Assembly (NCBI RefSeq): GCF_030812295.1
Contig: NZ_JAUSSK010000002.1
Span: 712,001-776,000, forward strand
DNA length: 64,000 bases
Direction: 5' to 3'
From: Luteibacter jiangsuensis
GTDB lineage: Bacteria; Pseudomonadota; Gammaproteobacteria; Xanthomonadales; Rhodanobacteraceae
Below, in pieces: positions 44,843 to 54,843 of this stretch. The stretch's first letter is position 1; each line of letters opens with the position of its first letter. The notes under the pieces are model-generated. The model made no database searches. It had not been told where the DNA came from and worked only from the letters and a program-made list of their open reading frames with translations. A program made the translations under genes and the position numbers.

Positions 44843-47359
44843 TTACTGGCAGGCTTCGCAGTACTCGGGGTTCTCGAGCGAGCAGAACACCGCGGCCTCG
44901 GCCTGCTCCTGCGCATCGGCGACCGGTGCGGCGGGCGTCGGCAGGGAAGCGGATGACGAACTCACCGTGGTCTTCGCGATGCGCGTGGCCGGACGCGAGC
45001 GCAGGTAATACGTGGTCTTGATGCCCGACTTCCATGCGTACATGTACATCGAGGAAAGCTGCCCGATGTTCGGGTTTTCCATGAACAGGTTCAGCGACTG
45101 GCTCTGGTCGATGTAGGCGCCGCGGGCGGCGGCAAGATCGATCAAGGCCTTCTGCGGCAGCTCCCAGGTGGTGCGATACACCGCGCGCAGTTCCGCAGGG
45201 ATGGCCGCGATACCCTGCACCGACCCTTCGGCCAGCTTGATCTGGTCGCGGATTTCGGTGGTCCACAGGCCCAGCGTCTTCAGCTCGTCGACGAGGTAGC
45301 GATTCACCACGAGGAAGTCGCCCGACAGCGTCTCGCGTTTGAACAGGTTGGACACCTGCGGCTCGATGCATTCGTAGCAACCGGCGATCGAGGCGATCGT
45401 CGCGGTGGGCGCGATGGCGATCAGCAGCGAGTTGCGCAGGCCTTTGGCCTTGATTTTCTCGCGCAGTTCCGCCCAGCGGCCATCTTTGCCGGTCGGCGTG
45501 GCCGCCGGCCAGTAGTCGAACTGCAGCTCGCCGTTGGCCGCGCGGCTTTCCTCGAAGCCGGGATGCGGGCCGTCGCGCTCCGCGATCTCGTTGGACATCG
45601 ATAGCGCGTGGAAATAGATCTCCTCCGCGATACGCGTGGACAGCGCGCGGGCCTCGTCGGAATCGAACGGCAGGCGCAGCTTGAAGAAGACGTCCTGCAA
45701 GCCCATCACGCCCAGACCGACCGGGCGCCACTTCACGTTCGCCGTCTTCGCCGAGGCGATCGGATAGAAGTTGAGGTCGATCACGCGGTTCAACTGGCGT
45801 ACGGCCGTGCGTACGGTGGTCGACAGCTTCTCGTAGTCGAACTGGCCGTCCACCACATGGCGGGCGAGGTTGATCGAGCCGAGGTTGCACACCGCCGTCT
45901 CGCCTTCCGAGGTCACCTCGAGGATCTCGGTGCAGAGATTCGAGAGGTGGATGACGTTCCCGGGACGCGCGGTCTGGTTGCTGGTCGCGTTCGAACGATC
46001 CTTGAAGGTCATCCAGCCGTTGCCGGTCTGCGCGAGCGAGCGAAGCATGCGCGCGTAGAGTTCGCGCGCCTTGATCGTCTTCACCGCCAGGCCGTCGGCC
46101 TCGGCCCTTTCATAGGCCGCGTCGAAGGTGGCGCCCCAGGTATCGACGAAGTGCGGCACGATCTTCGGATCGAACAGCGACCAGTCGCCGTCCGTCTCCA
46201 CGCGGCGCATGAAGAGATCCGGCACCCAGTTGGCGAGATTGAGGTTATGCGTGCGGCGTGCATCGTCACCGGTGTTCTCGCGCAGTTCGAGGAATTCCTC
46301 GATGTCGGCGTGCCACGATTCCAGGTACACACAGGCCGCGCCCTTGCGTTTGCCGCCCTGGTTCACGGCCGCGACGGAGGCGTCCAGCGTCTTCAGCCAC
46401 GGGACGAGGCCGTTCGAGTGACCATTGGTGCCCTTGATCAGCGAGCCGCGCGAGCGGATGCGCGAATAGGCGAGGCCGATGCCGCCGGCGAACTTCGATA
46501 GCTGGGCGACGTCGCCATACTTGGCGTAGATGGATTCCAACGCATCCTGCGGCGAATCGAGCAGGAAGCACGATGACAGCTGCTCGTGCGCCGTGCCGGC
46601 ATTGAACAGCGTGGGCGAACTGGCCAGGTATTCCAGCGACGAGAGCATGCGGTACAGCTCCAGCGTCTCGGCCACGTCGTTGCCGCCCAGCGCGCAGGCG
46701 ATCCGCATGAAAAAGTATTGCGGCGTCTCGATGACGAAGCGTTTCGTCGGGTGGCGCAACAGGTAACGGTCATAGACCGTACGCAGGCCGAAGTATTCGA
46801 AGCGGCGCGAGGCGGTGGTGTCGATGGCGTCGTTGAGCTTGCGCGCGTTCACCTGCACGAAGTCGCGCAGGCGCTCGTTGAGGATGCCCAGTTCGAAGCC
46901 CGTGGAAATCGACTGCGAAAACGACTGGATGTCCTGCCCGGATACTTCCTTGTCGATGAACGCCGCGAGCAGTCGCGCGGCAAGCTGGCCATATTCCGGT
47001 TCCTCGGCGGTGAGCGCCGCGGCGGTGCGGATCGACAGCTGGTCGAGTTCCTGGGTGGTGGCGCCGTCGTACAGGCCGCCGATCGTCTTCAGCGCCACGC
47101 GCATCGGATCGACCGCGTACAGGCCGTCGGCGCTGCGGGTCACCGCGCGCACGATCTTGTTGACGTCGACGACCTCCTGGCCACCGTTGCGCTTGGTGAC
47201 GCGCATCTGGCCGGGGTTGTGCGGCGGGGTGAGGGTGAAGGCCGGCGGTGCTTCGTTCTTGTAACCGGCGGCGGGCGCCTTGTCGGTTGCTGCGGAGGGG
47301 GTGGCGGCCGGGTCGGCCGTCTCGGTGCGCTCGCGCGCTGCGGAATCCATCGTGGTCAT
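44843..47359 (-). CDS. nrdA: Ribonucleotide reductase class Ia, alpha subunit
   Basis: Reduces ribonucleoside diphosphates to deoxy forms, 838 residues. A low-complexity N-terminus (1-50) precedes the ATP-cone (MRVTKRNGGQEVVDVNKIV). Active-site Cys appear in LSSCFLLDS, HLSNLCTEIL (with the N-x-C-x-E triad) and AVCNLGSINL. The C-terminal CEAC shuttle Cys pair is followed by Gln. ATG at 47359 was used; M4 is an alternative and neither has a strong ribosome-binding site. About 350 bases upstream hold two NrdR boxes, a promoter and a cobalamin riboswitch. Confidence 0.95.
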   Translation of the reverse strand: MTTMDSAARERTETADPAATPSAATDKAPAAGYKNEAPPAFTLTPPHNPGQMRVTKRNGGQEVVDVNKIVRAVTRSADGLYAVDPMRVALKTIGGLYDGATTQELDQLSIRTAAALTAEEPEYGQLAARLLAAFIDKEVSGQDIQSFSQSISTGFELGILNERLRDFVQVNARKLNDAIDTTASRRFEYFGLRTVYDRYLLRHPTKRFVIETPQYFFMRIACALGGNDVAETLELYRMLSSLEYLASSPTLFNAGTAHEQLSSCFLLDSPQDALESIYAKYGDVAQLSKFAGGIGLAYSRIRSRGSLIKGTNGHSNGLVPWLKTLDASVAAVNQGGKRKGAACVYLESWHADIEEFLELRENTGDDARRTHNLNLANWVPDLFMRRVETDGDWSLFDPKIVPHFVDTWGATFDAAYERAEADGLAVKTIKARELYARMLRSLAQTGNGWMTFKDRSNATSNQTARPGNVIHLSNLCTEILEVTSEGETAVCNLGSINLARHVVDGQFDYEKLSTTVRTAVRQLNRVIDLNFYPIASAKTANVKWRPVGLGVMGLQDVFFKLRLPFDSDEARALSTRIAEEIYFHALSMSNEIAERDGPHPGFEESRAANGELQFDYWPAATPTGKDGRWAELREKIKAKGLRNSLLIAIAPTATIASIAGCYECIEPQVSNLFKRETLSGDFLVVNRYLVDELKTLGLWTTEIRDQIKLAEGSVQGIAAIPAELRAVYRTTWELPQKALIDLAAARGAYIDQSQSLNLFMENPNIGQLSSMYMYAWKSGIKTTYYLRSRPATRIAKTTVSSSSASLPTPAAPVADAQEQAEAAVFCSLENPEYCEACQ

Positions 47360-47503
47360 GTGTGGCGTGCCCCAAGGCCTGGTTCAAACTCCCGTTCCCT
47401 CGGACGGGGCTCGAAGTGGCCAGGCAATACGGGAAAGGCCGGGACGGAGCGCGCCCGAGGCGGCTCCGGTCCGCGACGCGCTTCCCCGCGGAAGCCGTCA
47501 CCA

Positions 47504-47530
47504 CAATCGGTGCCGATCAGGCACCGATTG
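47504..47530 (-). promoter_or_regulatory. 11-bp perfect hairpin at the end of the B12 aptamer
   Basis: CAATCGGTGCC and GGCACCGATTG pair perfectly around a five-base loop, two bases after the aptamer 3' end. There is no U-tail. It is probably part of the riboswitch expression platform, acting through Rho-dependent termination or as an insulating stem. Confidence 0.6.
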
Positions 47531-47532
47531 TT

Positions 47533-47700
47533 GGCAGGTCTTCGGACTCGTGGACGAGGGCCTTGGAGGCCCGGCCTACCCGTCGCTTCCCAGTCGCCGA
47601 GGACCAGTGCATAGAACGGGATCGTTTCCACTTACCGCTGCGGGGCAGTTCCGGATTCGCACCGGATTCCCTATTAAGTCCGACGGGCAGTCGCGCCTCT
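47533..47700 (-). promoter_or_regulatory. Cobalamin riboswitch upstream of nrdAB
   Basis: On the minus strand the conserved blocks of the AdoCbl aptamer occur in order: GGGAATCCGGTGCGAATCCG, then AACTGCCCCGCAGCGGTAAG, a B12-box-like GCACTGG, CTGGGAAGCGACGG, and the 3' closing AGTCCGAAGACCTGCC. The element lies between the nrd promoter and nrdA, 174 bases before the start. B12 riboswitch control of class Ia reductase is known in Streptomyces. It implies a B12-dependent class II reductase elsewhere in this genome. Confidence 0.93.
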
Positions 47701-47715
47701 CCGGACACCAACGGG

Positions 47716-47763
47716 ACACACGATATAGGCGATGGCGCGGCCGGTCAACACAAGATATGGTGT
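47716..47763 (-). promoter_or_regulatory. Two NrdR boxes over the nrdAB promoter
   Basis: ACACACGATATAGGCG (47716-47731) and ACACAAGATATGGTGT (47748-47763) match the NrdR box. Their centres are 32 bp apart, the three-turn spacing NrdR needs. Between and over them lies a sigma-70 promoter on the minus strand: TTGACC (47743-47748), 17 bp, TATCGT (47720-47725). One box covers the -10 and the other abuts the -35. NrdR with bound nucleotide should therefore block nrdAB transcription. Confidence 0.85.
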
Positions 47764-47870
47764 AAATCGCGTAAGTCCCGACCCGTTCACGAATTGTGAC
47801 GACGGTCTACACAAAGTGCATGAGCCCGCGACGATAAACTCCGCTCCCCATCCCGGATCACTGAGGTTCG

Positions 47871-49811
47871 ATGCCCTCACCATTCGCGTTGCAGGACAAT
47901 GAATTGATCGCCCGGGCGTTCGACGCCGCGCCTTACGGCTTGGTCGCCCTTTCTCCCACGGGTGAACTCTTGTACGCCAATGCCTGGGCCAGGGCACGCC
48001 TGCCTGATGGCGAGTTCCTGTCCATCTGGAACCCGGCAGGCCGAGGCTGGTTCGAGGCGGAGTTGCCGAAGATGGTCGCCCGTGGAATGCGAACCACGGA
48101 ACTCGGATCGGTCGATGGATCGTCCTGGCGGGTGTCGATGGAGCGGTGGGACGGCACGGCCGTCGTGTCCATGCAGCCCGCCGCCGGCGAGGACCAGGGC
48201 TGGCGCAGCGCGGCCGGCGGCCATGGTCTCGCGCTCGACCTGACCCAGGACCAGCTGCGCCAGGCGCAGAAGATGGACGCGATCGGCAAGCTGACCGGCG
48301 GCGTCGCCCACGATTTCAACAACCTTCTGCAGGTGATCAGTGGGAATCTGCAGCTTCTCGCATCCGATGTCACCGGCAATGCCCGTGCGGAACGGCGCCT
48401 CGCCAATGCGATGGCCGGCGTGACCCGCGGCAGCAAGCTGGCTGCGCAACTGCTTGCCTTCGGACGGCGCCAGCCGCTGGCACCGAAGGTCGTGAATGTC
48501 GGGCGATTCATCCGTGACATGGACGAACTCCTGCGCCGCGCGCTCGGGGAGACGGTCGAGATCGAAACCGTCGTCGCCGGCGGCCTGTGGAACACGCTGG
48601 TCGATCCGGGCAACGTGGAGAATGCGCTGCTCAACCTGGCGCTCAACGCCCGGGATGCGATGGACGGGCGGGGCAGGCTCACCATCGAGGCCGGCAACGC
48701 GTTGCTGGACAGCGCCTACGCCGCCGCGCACGGCGACTTGCGTCCTGGCCAGTACGTGATGATCGCCGTTTCCGATACCGGCGGAGGCATTCCCCCGGAA
48801 ATCATCGACCAGGTGTTCGAACCCTTCTTCACCACCAAGCCCGAGGGGCGCGGCACCGGCCTCGGGCTCTCGATGGTCTACGGCTTCGTCAAGCAATCCG
48901 GCGGACACGTGAAGATCTACAGCGAGCCCGGCGAGGGCACCACGGTGAAAATTTACCTGCCGCGCTGCGTGCAGAGCGAAGATCGCCTGGTCGATCTCGA
49001 CGAAGAAGCCGTGCGCGGCGGTGACGAGACGATCCTGGTGGTCGAGGACGACGACGCGGTGCGCGAGACGGTGGTCGGCATGCTCGGCGATCTTGGCTAC
49101 CGCGTGTTGAAGGCGCGCGATGCGGAGAGTGCACTGTCGATCGTGGAGAGCGGCATCGCGATCGACCTGATCTTCACCGACGTGGTGATGCCCGGTCCGC
49201 TGCGCAGCCCGGAACTGGCGCGCAAGGCGATGGAACGGCAGCCCGGGATCGCCGTGATGTTCACCTCGGGCTATACCGAGAACGCCATCGTGCACGGTGG
49301 CCGCCTCGACGAAGGTGTGGAATTGTTGAGCAAGCCATACACGAAGGAACAGTTGGCCCGGCGCGTACGCCAAGTGCTGGCGGCACGGGTACCGCGCCCG
49401 GCGGCCGAGATCGCGCCGGTGCCGATGGCGGTGCCGGGGACGGTGCTCGCACCCCCGGCCTCGCTGCGTGTACTGGTCGTCGAGGATGACGCCCTGATAC
49501 GGATGTCCATTTGCGAGATGCTCGAAAGCCGGGGCCATATCGCTTTCGAGGCCGGCGACGGCAACGAGGCCTTGCGTGTGCATGCCATCGAGCCGATCGA
49601 CGTCCTTCTCGCCGATGTCGGGCTACCCGGGATGAACGGGGTGGACCTGGCCGAGCGGTTGCGCGAGACGCAACCCGGCCTGCCGGTGATTTATGCCACG
49701 GGTGACCATACGGCCAACGGTGTCGAATGCGATGCACGTACGCGGATCATCGTGAAGCCGTATGGCGTGGCCGACCTGATGGACGCGATCGGGCGGATCG
49801 CGGACCGCTAG
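47871..49811 (+). CDS. Cytoplasmic hybrid histidine kinase (PAS-HisKA-HATPase-REC-REC)
   Basis: A 646-residue kinase without membrane segments. A PAS-like domain (about 10-110; DAAPYGLVALSPTGELLYANAWA) is followed by HisKA with His in GGVAHDFNNLLQVISGNL near 147. The ATPase domain follows (NLALNARDAM, SDTGGGIP, GTGLGLSMVYGFVKQSGG). Two receivers come last: REC1 (about 390-505, Asp in LIFTDVVMPG) and REC2 (about 525-645, Asp in VLLADVGLPG). No output domain or partner regulator is adjacent. It is divergent from nrdAB, so its promoter abuts the NrdR region. Confidence 0.9.
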   Translation: MPSPFALQDNELIARAFDAAPYGLVALSPTGELLYANAWARARLPDGEFLSIWNPAGRGWFEAELPKMVARGMRTTELGSVDGSSWRVSMERWDGTAVVSMQPAAGEDQGWRSAAGGHGLALDLTQDQLRQAQKMDAIGKLTGGVAHDFNNLLQVISGNLQLLASDVTGNARAERRLANAMAGVTRGSKLAAQLLAFGRRQPLAPKVVNVGRFIRDMDELLRRALGETVEIETVVAGGLWNTLVDPGNVENALLNLALNARDAMDGRGRLTIEAGNALLDSAYAAAHGDLRPGQYVMIAVSDTGGGIPPEIIDQVFEPFFTTKPEGRGTGLGLSMVYGFVKQSGGHVKIYSEPGEGTTVKIYLPRCVQSEDRLVDLDEEAVRGGDETILVVEDDDAVRETVVGMLGDLGYRVLKARDAESALSIVESGIAIDLIFTDVVMPGPLRSPELARKAMERQPGIAVMFTSGYTENAIVHGGRLDEGVELLSKPYTKEQLARRVRQVLAARVPRPAAEIAPVPMAVPGTVLAPPASLRVLVVEDDALIRMSICEMLESRGHIAFEAGDGNEALRVHAIEPIDVLLADVGLPGMNGVDLAERLRETQPGLPVIYATGDHTANGVECDARTRIIVKPYGVADLMDAIGRIADR

Positions 49812-49815
49812 GAGC

Positions 49816-49889
49816 ATCGCCGGCAGGGTCGGCCCCCACCATGGCCTGGAGGCATGCATGCCCTGGTGGGAGCCGACCCTGTCGGCGAT
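49816..49889. repeat. Inverted pair of the palindromic repeat
   Basis: A reverse copy at 49816-49839 (with two changes) and a forward copy at 49866-49889 lie between the convergent kinase and DUF2501 genes. The spacer ATGGCCTGGAGGCATGCAT is unlike that of other pairs. Confidence 0.85.
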
Positions 49890-49902
49890 ACGGTGCGTCA
49901 TG

Positions 49903-50349
49903 TCACTTACCCATGCCGACCATCTTCTTGCCTTGCTTCAGCACCGCATCGCAGGCCTTGCGGGTGAGCTGGGCCTTGAGGTCGCCGGTGCCGGCCGCAC
50001 TGGAGCCGCCGCCGGAGAGGTCGAGGGTCTTGCCGTCGCTGGACTTCAGCAGGCCCTTCGCGCCGTCGAGGTAGCCCGGGTCCTGCGTGGGGGCGGGCGT
50101 GGCCTGGGCGGACTGGCCGCCGAGCTTGCCCAGCAGCTGATCCTTCACCCCCGCGGCGCCGCTTTCGCCACCGAGGTAGTTGTTGCTCATGCAGTACTGC
50201 AGGATGCCCGCGGCGTTGCCCACGCTGCCGGAAGCGAGGGAACTGCCACCGCCACCCATCATGCCCTTCAGGCTGTCGAGTTGCACCGCCGCCGCAGGTG
50301 TCGCGGCGATGGCGGTGGCGAGGGTGATGCCGGCGAGTAGGGTCTTCAT
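49903..50349 (-). CDS. DUF2501 family periplasmic protein (YjjA-like)
   Basis: A 148-residue protein with signal peptide MKTLLAGITLATAIAATPAAA. QLDSLKGMMGGGGSSLASGSVGNAAGILQYCMSNNYLGG and ACDAVLKQGKKMVGMGK at the C-terminus match DUF2501, including its two Cys. ATG at 50349 has GGAG about seven bases upstream. Function of the family is unknown. Confidence 0.88.
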   Translation of the reverse strand: MKTLLAGITLATAIAATPAAAVQLDSLKGMMGGGGSSLASGSVGNAAGILQYCMSNNYLGGESGAAGVKDQLLGKLGGQSAQATPAPTQDPGYLDGAKGLLKSSDGKTLDLSGGGSSAAGTGDLKAQLTRKACDAVLKQGKKMVGMGK

Positions 50350-50463
50350 GACATGGCTCCGGGGAATTCGAGGTGGGGAAGGGATAAACCTTGATGCGTT
50401 AGATGGATGTAAGCACGGCCGGCCGATATGCTCCCGTGTGTCCTCCGCGGTAAGGAAGGTCCG

Positions 50464-53013
50464 TTGCCCGTTCGCTCCCATCTCGCCTGCGTCCTGCTGT
50501 TCACCGCGCCGCTCGCGAACGCCGCCGTCAGCCTCACCACGCCCCGCGTCGAACGCACCGATACGCCGGGGTACGTCGACGTGGCCAGGCCACGTTTCTC
50601 GTGGATCGTGCGCAGCGATACCGATGGCACCGTGCAGACGGGCTATCGCATCGTCGTGACGCACCGGGGCACGACGGTCTGGGACAGTGGCGACGTCGTC
50701 GGCGCACGTCCGTTCGACATCGAATACGCCGGCCCCCCGCTGGCCCCCGGCGAACGCTACGAGTGGCGCGCGGACGTCCACACCTCCGACGGCGATGCCA
50801 GCGTGGCCTCGCGCTTCGATACCGCGCTGGACGAAGCCGGCTGGCACGGGGCGCGCTGGATCGGCAAGGGCGACGACACGCTTCCCGCGCCCTTGCTGCG
50901 GAAGACGTTCCGTGTCGACGGCGACGTGGCGCGTGCCACGCTGTACATCGCCGCCGGTGGCTATGCCGACATGACGATCGACGGCAAGCCGGTAAGCGAT
51001 GCCGTGCTCGGTCCGGGCTTCACCGACTACGGAAAGCGCGTGGAGGTGGTCGCGAACGACGTTATCCTCGCGCCCGGCGAACACACGCTCGGCGCCGAAC
51101 TCGGGCGCGGCTTCTACGGGCTCACCAACCCGAACGTATGGCATTGGGAGCGGGCACCGTGGCATGGCCGTCCACGGATGCGCGCATTGCTACGCATCCG
51201 CCATGCCGATGGCCGTATCGAAAATATCGTCAGCGATACGAGCTGGCGCGTGGCCGATGGGCCGACGCGATCGGACGACCTGTATGGCGGCGAGGCATTC
51301 GATGCGCGTCTCGCCGCACCACGCACATGGTCCCCCGCGACAGCATTGCCGGCGCCGGCGGGAAAGCTCGTTGCACAGACCGAGCAGCCGATCCGCGTGG
51401 TGGACACCGTCGCCGCCACGGCCGTCACCGAGCCGGTGCCGGGTACTTACGTGTTCGCATTTCCCCGCGTGATGGCGGGATGGGCGAGCTTCGACGTGAC
51501 CGGCCCGACAGGCACGACGATCGTCGCGCGTTACGGAGAGAAGTTGCTGCCCGACGGTACCGTCGACGCGCGCGATGAGCACCATTATTTCAAGCGGGGA
51601 TTCCAGACCGACCGCCTGACACTCGACGGCGGCCGGGTCCGCTGGCATCCGCGTTTTTCGTACAAGGGCTTTCGCTACGTGCAGGTCCAGGGCTGGCCTG
51701 GCGGCAAGCCGGCTGCCAGCGCGGTCGCCGCGCAGGTGGTGCATACCGACGTCGCGGTGACCGGCCGCTTCGACAGCGATAATCCGTTGTTGAACTGGAT
51801 ACACCGGGCCGCCGTCGACACCATGCTGAACAACCTGCACGGCATACCGACCGACACGCCGATGTACGAGAAGAACGGCTGGACGGGCGACGGCATGCTG
51901 GGCGCGGAGATGTTCCTGCGCAACTTCGATGCGGATCGCCTGCTGGCGAAGTGGCTGCGCGACATCGCCGATGCACGCAACGCGCAAGGCGCGCCGCTGC
52001 TCATCGCACCCAACCCCGGCTGGGGCGACGTACGCGCGCCTACCTGGCATTCGGCCTATGTGTTCATCCCGTGGTGGCTGTGGATGTATGCGGGAGACCG
52101 GCGGCCGATAGAGGAGCACGTCCAGGGCATCGCGCGCTACGTGGCGATGGAGGATGCGCGTTCGCCCGGTGGCATCGCCGACACGGAACTGGGCGACTGG
52201 GTCAGTCCGGAGACCGATCCGGGCGGCGAGAACGCGCCGGAGGACAAGCGCGTCGCCGCCACGGCCTATCTGTACGGGATGGAGCGTGCGACGGCGGCGA
52301 TGCTGCGACTTGTCGACGATGCGTCCGGCGCCGCCACGTTCGATGCCCGCGCGGAGAAGGTGCGGGCGGCGTTCAACGAGCGTTTCCTCGATCGCGCGGC
52401 CGCCCGCTATCGCGGCGAAGGCGACCGTGGCTATCGACAGGCGCACAACCTGCTGGCCCTGGACTTCGGCCTCGTGCCAGAGGACCTCGAGGCACGCGTG
52501 GCGGCCGGCGTGGCGGCCGATGCGAAGGCGCGTGGCGACCATCTCGATACCGGCGCGCTGGCGACCAAGCCGATCCTGCCGGTGTTGACCGCCACCGGCC
52601 ACGCGGACGAAGCCTGGGCCATCGCCACCCAGACCACCTTCCCGAGCTGGGGCTTCTGGCGCGCCAACGGCGCCACCAGCCTCTGGGAACACTGGAAGCT
52701 GGCCTCGCGCTCGCGGGGCCATTACTTCCTGGGCACGATCGACGACTGGCTGTACGGCGACGTGGCGGGCCTCCGGCCACTCGCGCCGGGATGGCGCCGT
52801 TTCGAGGTGCGGCCAACCCTCACGGCCTTCCTGGACCGGGCGTCGGCGGCGGTCATGACGCCCTACGGCGAAGCCTCCGTGGCATGGCGCAAGGTGGCGG
52901 GGAAGGTCGAGGCGGACATCGTGGTGCCGGTGGGCACCGAGGCGGTGGTGGCCCTGCCGGGGTTGCCGGAGAAGGTGCTGGGATCGGGGCGGCACACCCT
53001 GACCGCCCCCTGA
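50464..53013 (+). CDS. Secreted alpha-L-rhamnosidase (GH78)
   Basis: Releases terminal L-rhamnose from glycosides or polysaccharides, 849 residues. N-terminal beta domains are followed by an (alpha/alpha)6 catalytic domain from about 430. The likely catalytic Glu lie in TPMYEKNGWTGDGMLG and GATSLWEHWKLASRSRGH. A C-terminal beta domain closes the protein. The TTG at 50464 was chosen because AAGGA lies seven bases upstream and it gives signal peptide (L)PVRSHLACVLLFTAPLANA; ATG at 50428 would bury the signal. No transporter or rhamnose catabolic gene is adjacent. Confidence 0.87.
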   Translation: MPVRSHLACVLLFTAPLANAAVSLTTPRVERTDTPGYVDVARPRFSWIVRSDTDGTVQTGYRIVVTHRGTTVWDSGDVVGARPFDIEYAGPPLAPGERYEWRADVHTSDGDASVASRFDTALDEAGWHGARWIGKGDDTLPAPLLRKTFRVDGDVARATLYIAAGGYADMTIDGKPVSDAVLGPGFTDYGKRVEVVANDVILAPGEHTLGAELGRGFYGLTNPNVWHWERAPWHGRPRMRALLRIRHADGRIENIVSDTSWRVADGPTRSDDLYGGEAFDARLAAPRTWSPATALPAPAGKLVAQTEQPIRVVDTVAATAVTEPVPGTYVFAFPRVMAGWASFDVTGPTGTTIVARYGEKLLPDGTVDARDEHHYFKRGFQTDRLTLDGGRVRWHPRFSYKGFRYVQVQGWPGGKPAASAVAAQVVHTDVAVTGRFDSDNPLLNWIHRAAVDTMLNNLHGIPTDTPMYEKNGWTGDGMLGAEMFLRNFDADRLLAKWLRDIADARNAQGAPLLIAPNPGWGDVRAPTWHSAYVFIPWWLWMYAGDRRPIEEHVQGIARYVAMEDARSPGGIADTELGDWVSPETDPGGENAPEDKRVAATAYLYGMERATAAMLRLVDDASGAATFDARAEKVRAAFNERFLDRAAARYRGEGDRGYRQAHNLLALDFGLVPEDLEARVAAGVAADAKARGDHLDTGALATKPILPVLTATGHADEAWAIATQTTFPSWGFWRANGATSLWEHWKLASRSRGHYFLGTIDDWLYGDVAGLRPLAPGWRRFEVRPTLTAFLDRASAAVMTPYGEASVAWRKVAGKVEADIVVPVGTEAVVALPGLPEKVLGSGRHTLTAP

Positions 53014-53091
53014 GCGTCTTCACATACCCCTCGTAAAGTCTTGCACCCCACCGCCGATAAATCCTGCACGGGGAAATCGAGGGTGACGGGT

Positions 53092-54780
53092 ATGTCGGCA
53101 GTGGAAAAATGGTTCGGCCGCACGCGGCTGAACACGCGCGTATGGATGGTGACGACGGTGGTCGTGGCCGGCCTGTTGGCGCAGACGATCATGGCGGGCA
53201 TCGAGAGCCGCGGCGTGCAGATGCGTGCATTGGCGGACACGCTCGAGCAGCACGTGACGGCGGCGATGGCGATCGCCGACGCCTACCACGCGCGTGCGGA
53301 GAAGGGTGAGCTGAGCGACCTGGAGGCGCGGGTGAGCGCGCTGCAGGACATCGAGGCGATGCGCTGGGCGAACAATACCGGCTACATCTTCGCGTTCGAT
53401 TCGTCGCTGACCATGCGCATGCATCCGCTGCGCCGCGACGACATCGGCAAGAACATCCGCGACGATGTCGACGGCAAGGGCTTCCACCACTACGAGGCCA
53501 TGCTCACCACCGATACGAAGGCCGGGCACGGCATGACCCGCTACACGCAGGTCATGCCCAAGACCAAGGAACTGAAGGACAAGATCAGCTTCTCGTCCTG
53601 GTACAAGCCGTGGGACCTGCACTTCGTCTCCGGTGCCTATTTCGAAGCCATCGACGCGGCCTTTCAGGCCCAGATCGAGCGCGACCTGATCAAGTCCGGC
53701 CTCATCGCGTTGCTGGCGCTGTCGATCGTCTGGTTCTCGATGAGCAGCATCCGGGGCAGCTTGGGTGGCGAACCGCGCGACGCCGTGGAGATCGCGGGGC
53801 GTATCGCCGGCGGCGACCTTCGCGCGGATGGCGCGGCCGCATTCGCGCCGGAGAGCTTGCTGGGCGCGCTGGAACGCATGCGCGGCACCCTGGCCTCGAT
53901 CGTCACGGAAGTGCAGGAAGGCGCGCATGTCGTCTCCACGACCTCCAGCGAAATCGCGCGCGGCAATGACGACCTCTCCCAGCGCACGCAGGAACAGGCC
54001 TCCAGCCTGGAGGAAACCGCCGCATCCATGGAAGAAATGACGGCGACGGTGAAGCAGAACGCGGAGAACGCCCTGGCCGCCGACCGCCTGTCGCGGCATG
54101 CGCGCGGCGCGGCGGAGAAGGGGAGTGCCGTCGTCGGCGAAGCGATGGAGGCCATGCGCCAGATCGGCGATTCCAGCCGTCGCATCGGGGACATCGTGGG
54201 CCTCATCGACGATATCGCCTTCCAGACCAACCTGCTGGCATTGAACGCCGCCGTGGAAGCGGCGCGTGCGGGCGAGCAGGGTCGTGGCTTCGCCGTGGTG
54301 GCGACGGAAGTGCGCCGCCTCGCCCAATCCAGCGCGGCGGCGTCACGCGAGATCAAGGGACTCATCGTCGAAAGTGGCGATCGTGTCGATGCGGGTGCCA
54401 CCTTGGTGGAGCAGTCGTCGGATGCGCTGCGCGACATCCTCGACAGCGTGAAGAAGGTGACCGATATCGTCGCCGAGATCGCCGCGGCCAGCGCCGAGCA
54501 GTCGTCCGGCGTCGACCAGGTGAACCTCGCCATCGCGCAGATCGACCAGGTGACGCAGGAAAACGCCGCGCTGGTGGAAGAGGCCGCCGCCGCCGCGAAG
54601 TCCATGCAGGACCAGGCGAAGTCGTTGCGCGATCAGGTGGCGTTCTTCACGGTCGACGTCGCGGCAGGCGCCGACGACGTGCCGTCGGCGACATCCGGCC
54701 GTGCGATGCACGATCTCAGTTTCGGCCACCAGCCGGCGCCTGCCACGGCGGACACCGCGGGCTGGACCGAGTTCGCCTGA
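53092..54780 (+). CDS. Methyl-accepting chemotaxis protein with single Cache domain
   Basis: A 562-residue chemoreceptor. Transmembrane segment 1 (about 18-36), a periplasmic sCache-type domain (about 40-190; [35 protein letters not shown]), segment 2 (about 200-220), a short HAMP-like stretch, then the signalling domain. Its tip is [21 protein letters not shown] followed by [19 protein letters not shown] at 53092 has GAGG nine bases upstream. sCache receptors of this type often sense small organic acids, but the ligand here is unknown. Confidence 0.92.
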   Translation: MSAVEKWFGRTRLNTRVWMVTTVVVAGLLAQTIMAGIESRGVQMRALADTLEQHVTAAMAIADAYHARAEKGELSDLEARVSALQDIEAMRWANNTGYIFAFDSSLTMRMHPLRRDDIGKNIRDDVDGKGFHHYEAMLTTDTKAGHGMTRYTQVMPKTKELKDKISFSSWYKPWDLHFVSGAYFEAIDAAFQAQIERDLIKSGLIALLALSIVWFSMSSIRGSLGGEPRDAVEIAGRIAGGDLRADGAAAFAPESLLGALERMRGTLASIVTEVQEGAHVVSTTSSEIARGNDDLSQRTQEQASSLEETAASMEEMTATVKQNAENALAADRLSRHARGAAEKGSAVVGEAMEAMRQIGDSSRRIGDIVGLIDDIAFQTNLLALNAAVEAARAGEQGRGFAVVATEVRRLAQSSAAASREIKGLIVESGDRVDAGATLVEQSSDALRDILDSVKKVTDIVAEIAAASAEQSSGVDQVNLAIAQIDQVTQENAALVEEAAAAAKSMQDQAKSLRDQVAFFTVDVAAGADDVPSATSGRAMHDLSFGHQPAPATADTAGWTEFA

Positions 54781-54843
54781 CAAGGGCGCACGTGCCGGTG
54801 CACATTGTTTATCCTCGGGCGAAGCCCCAACGAGGATAGCCAC

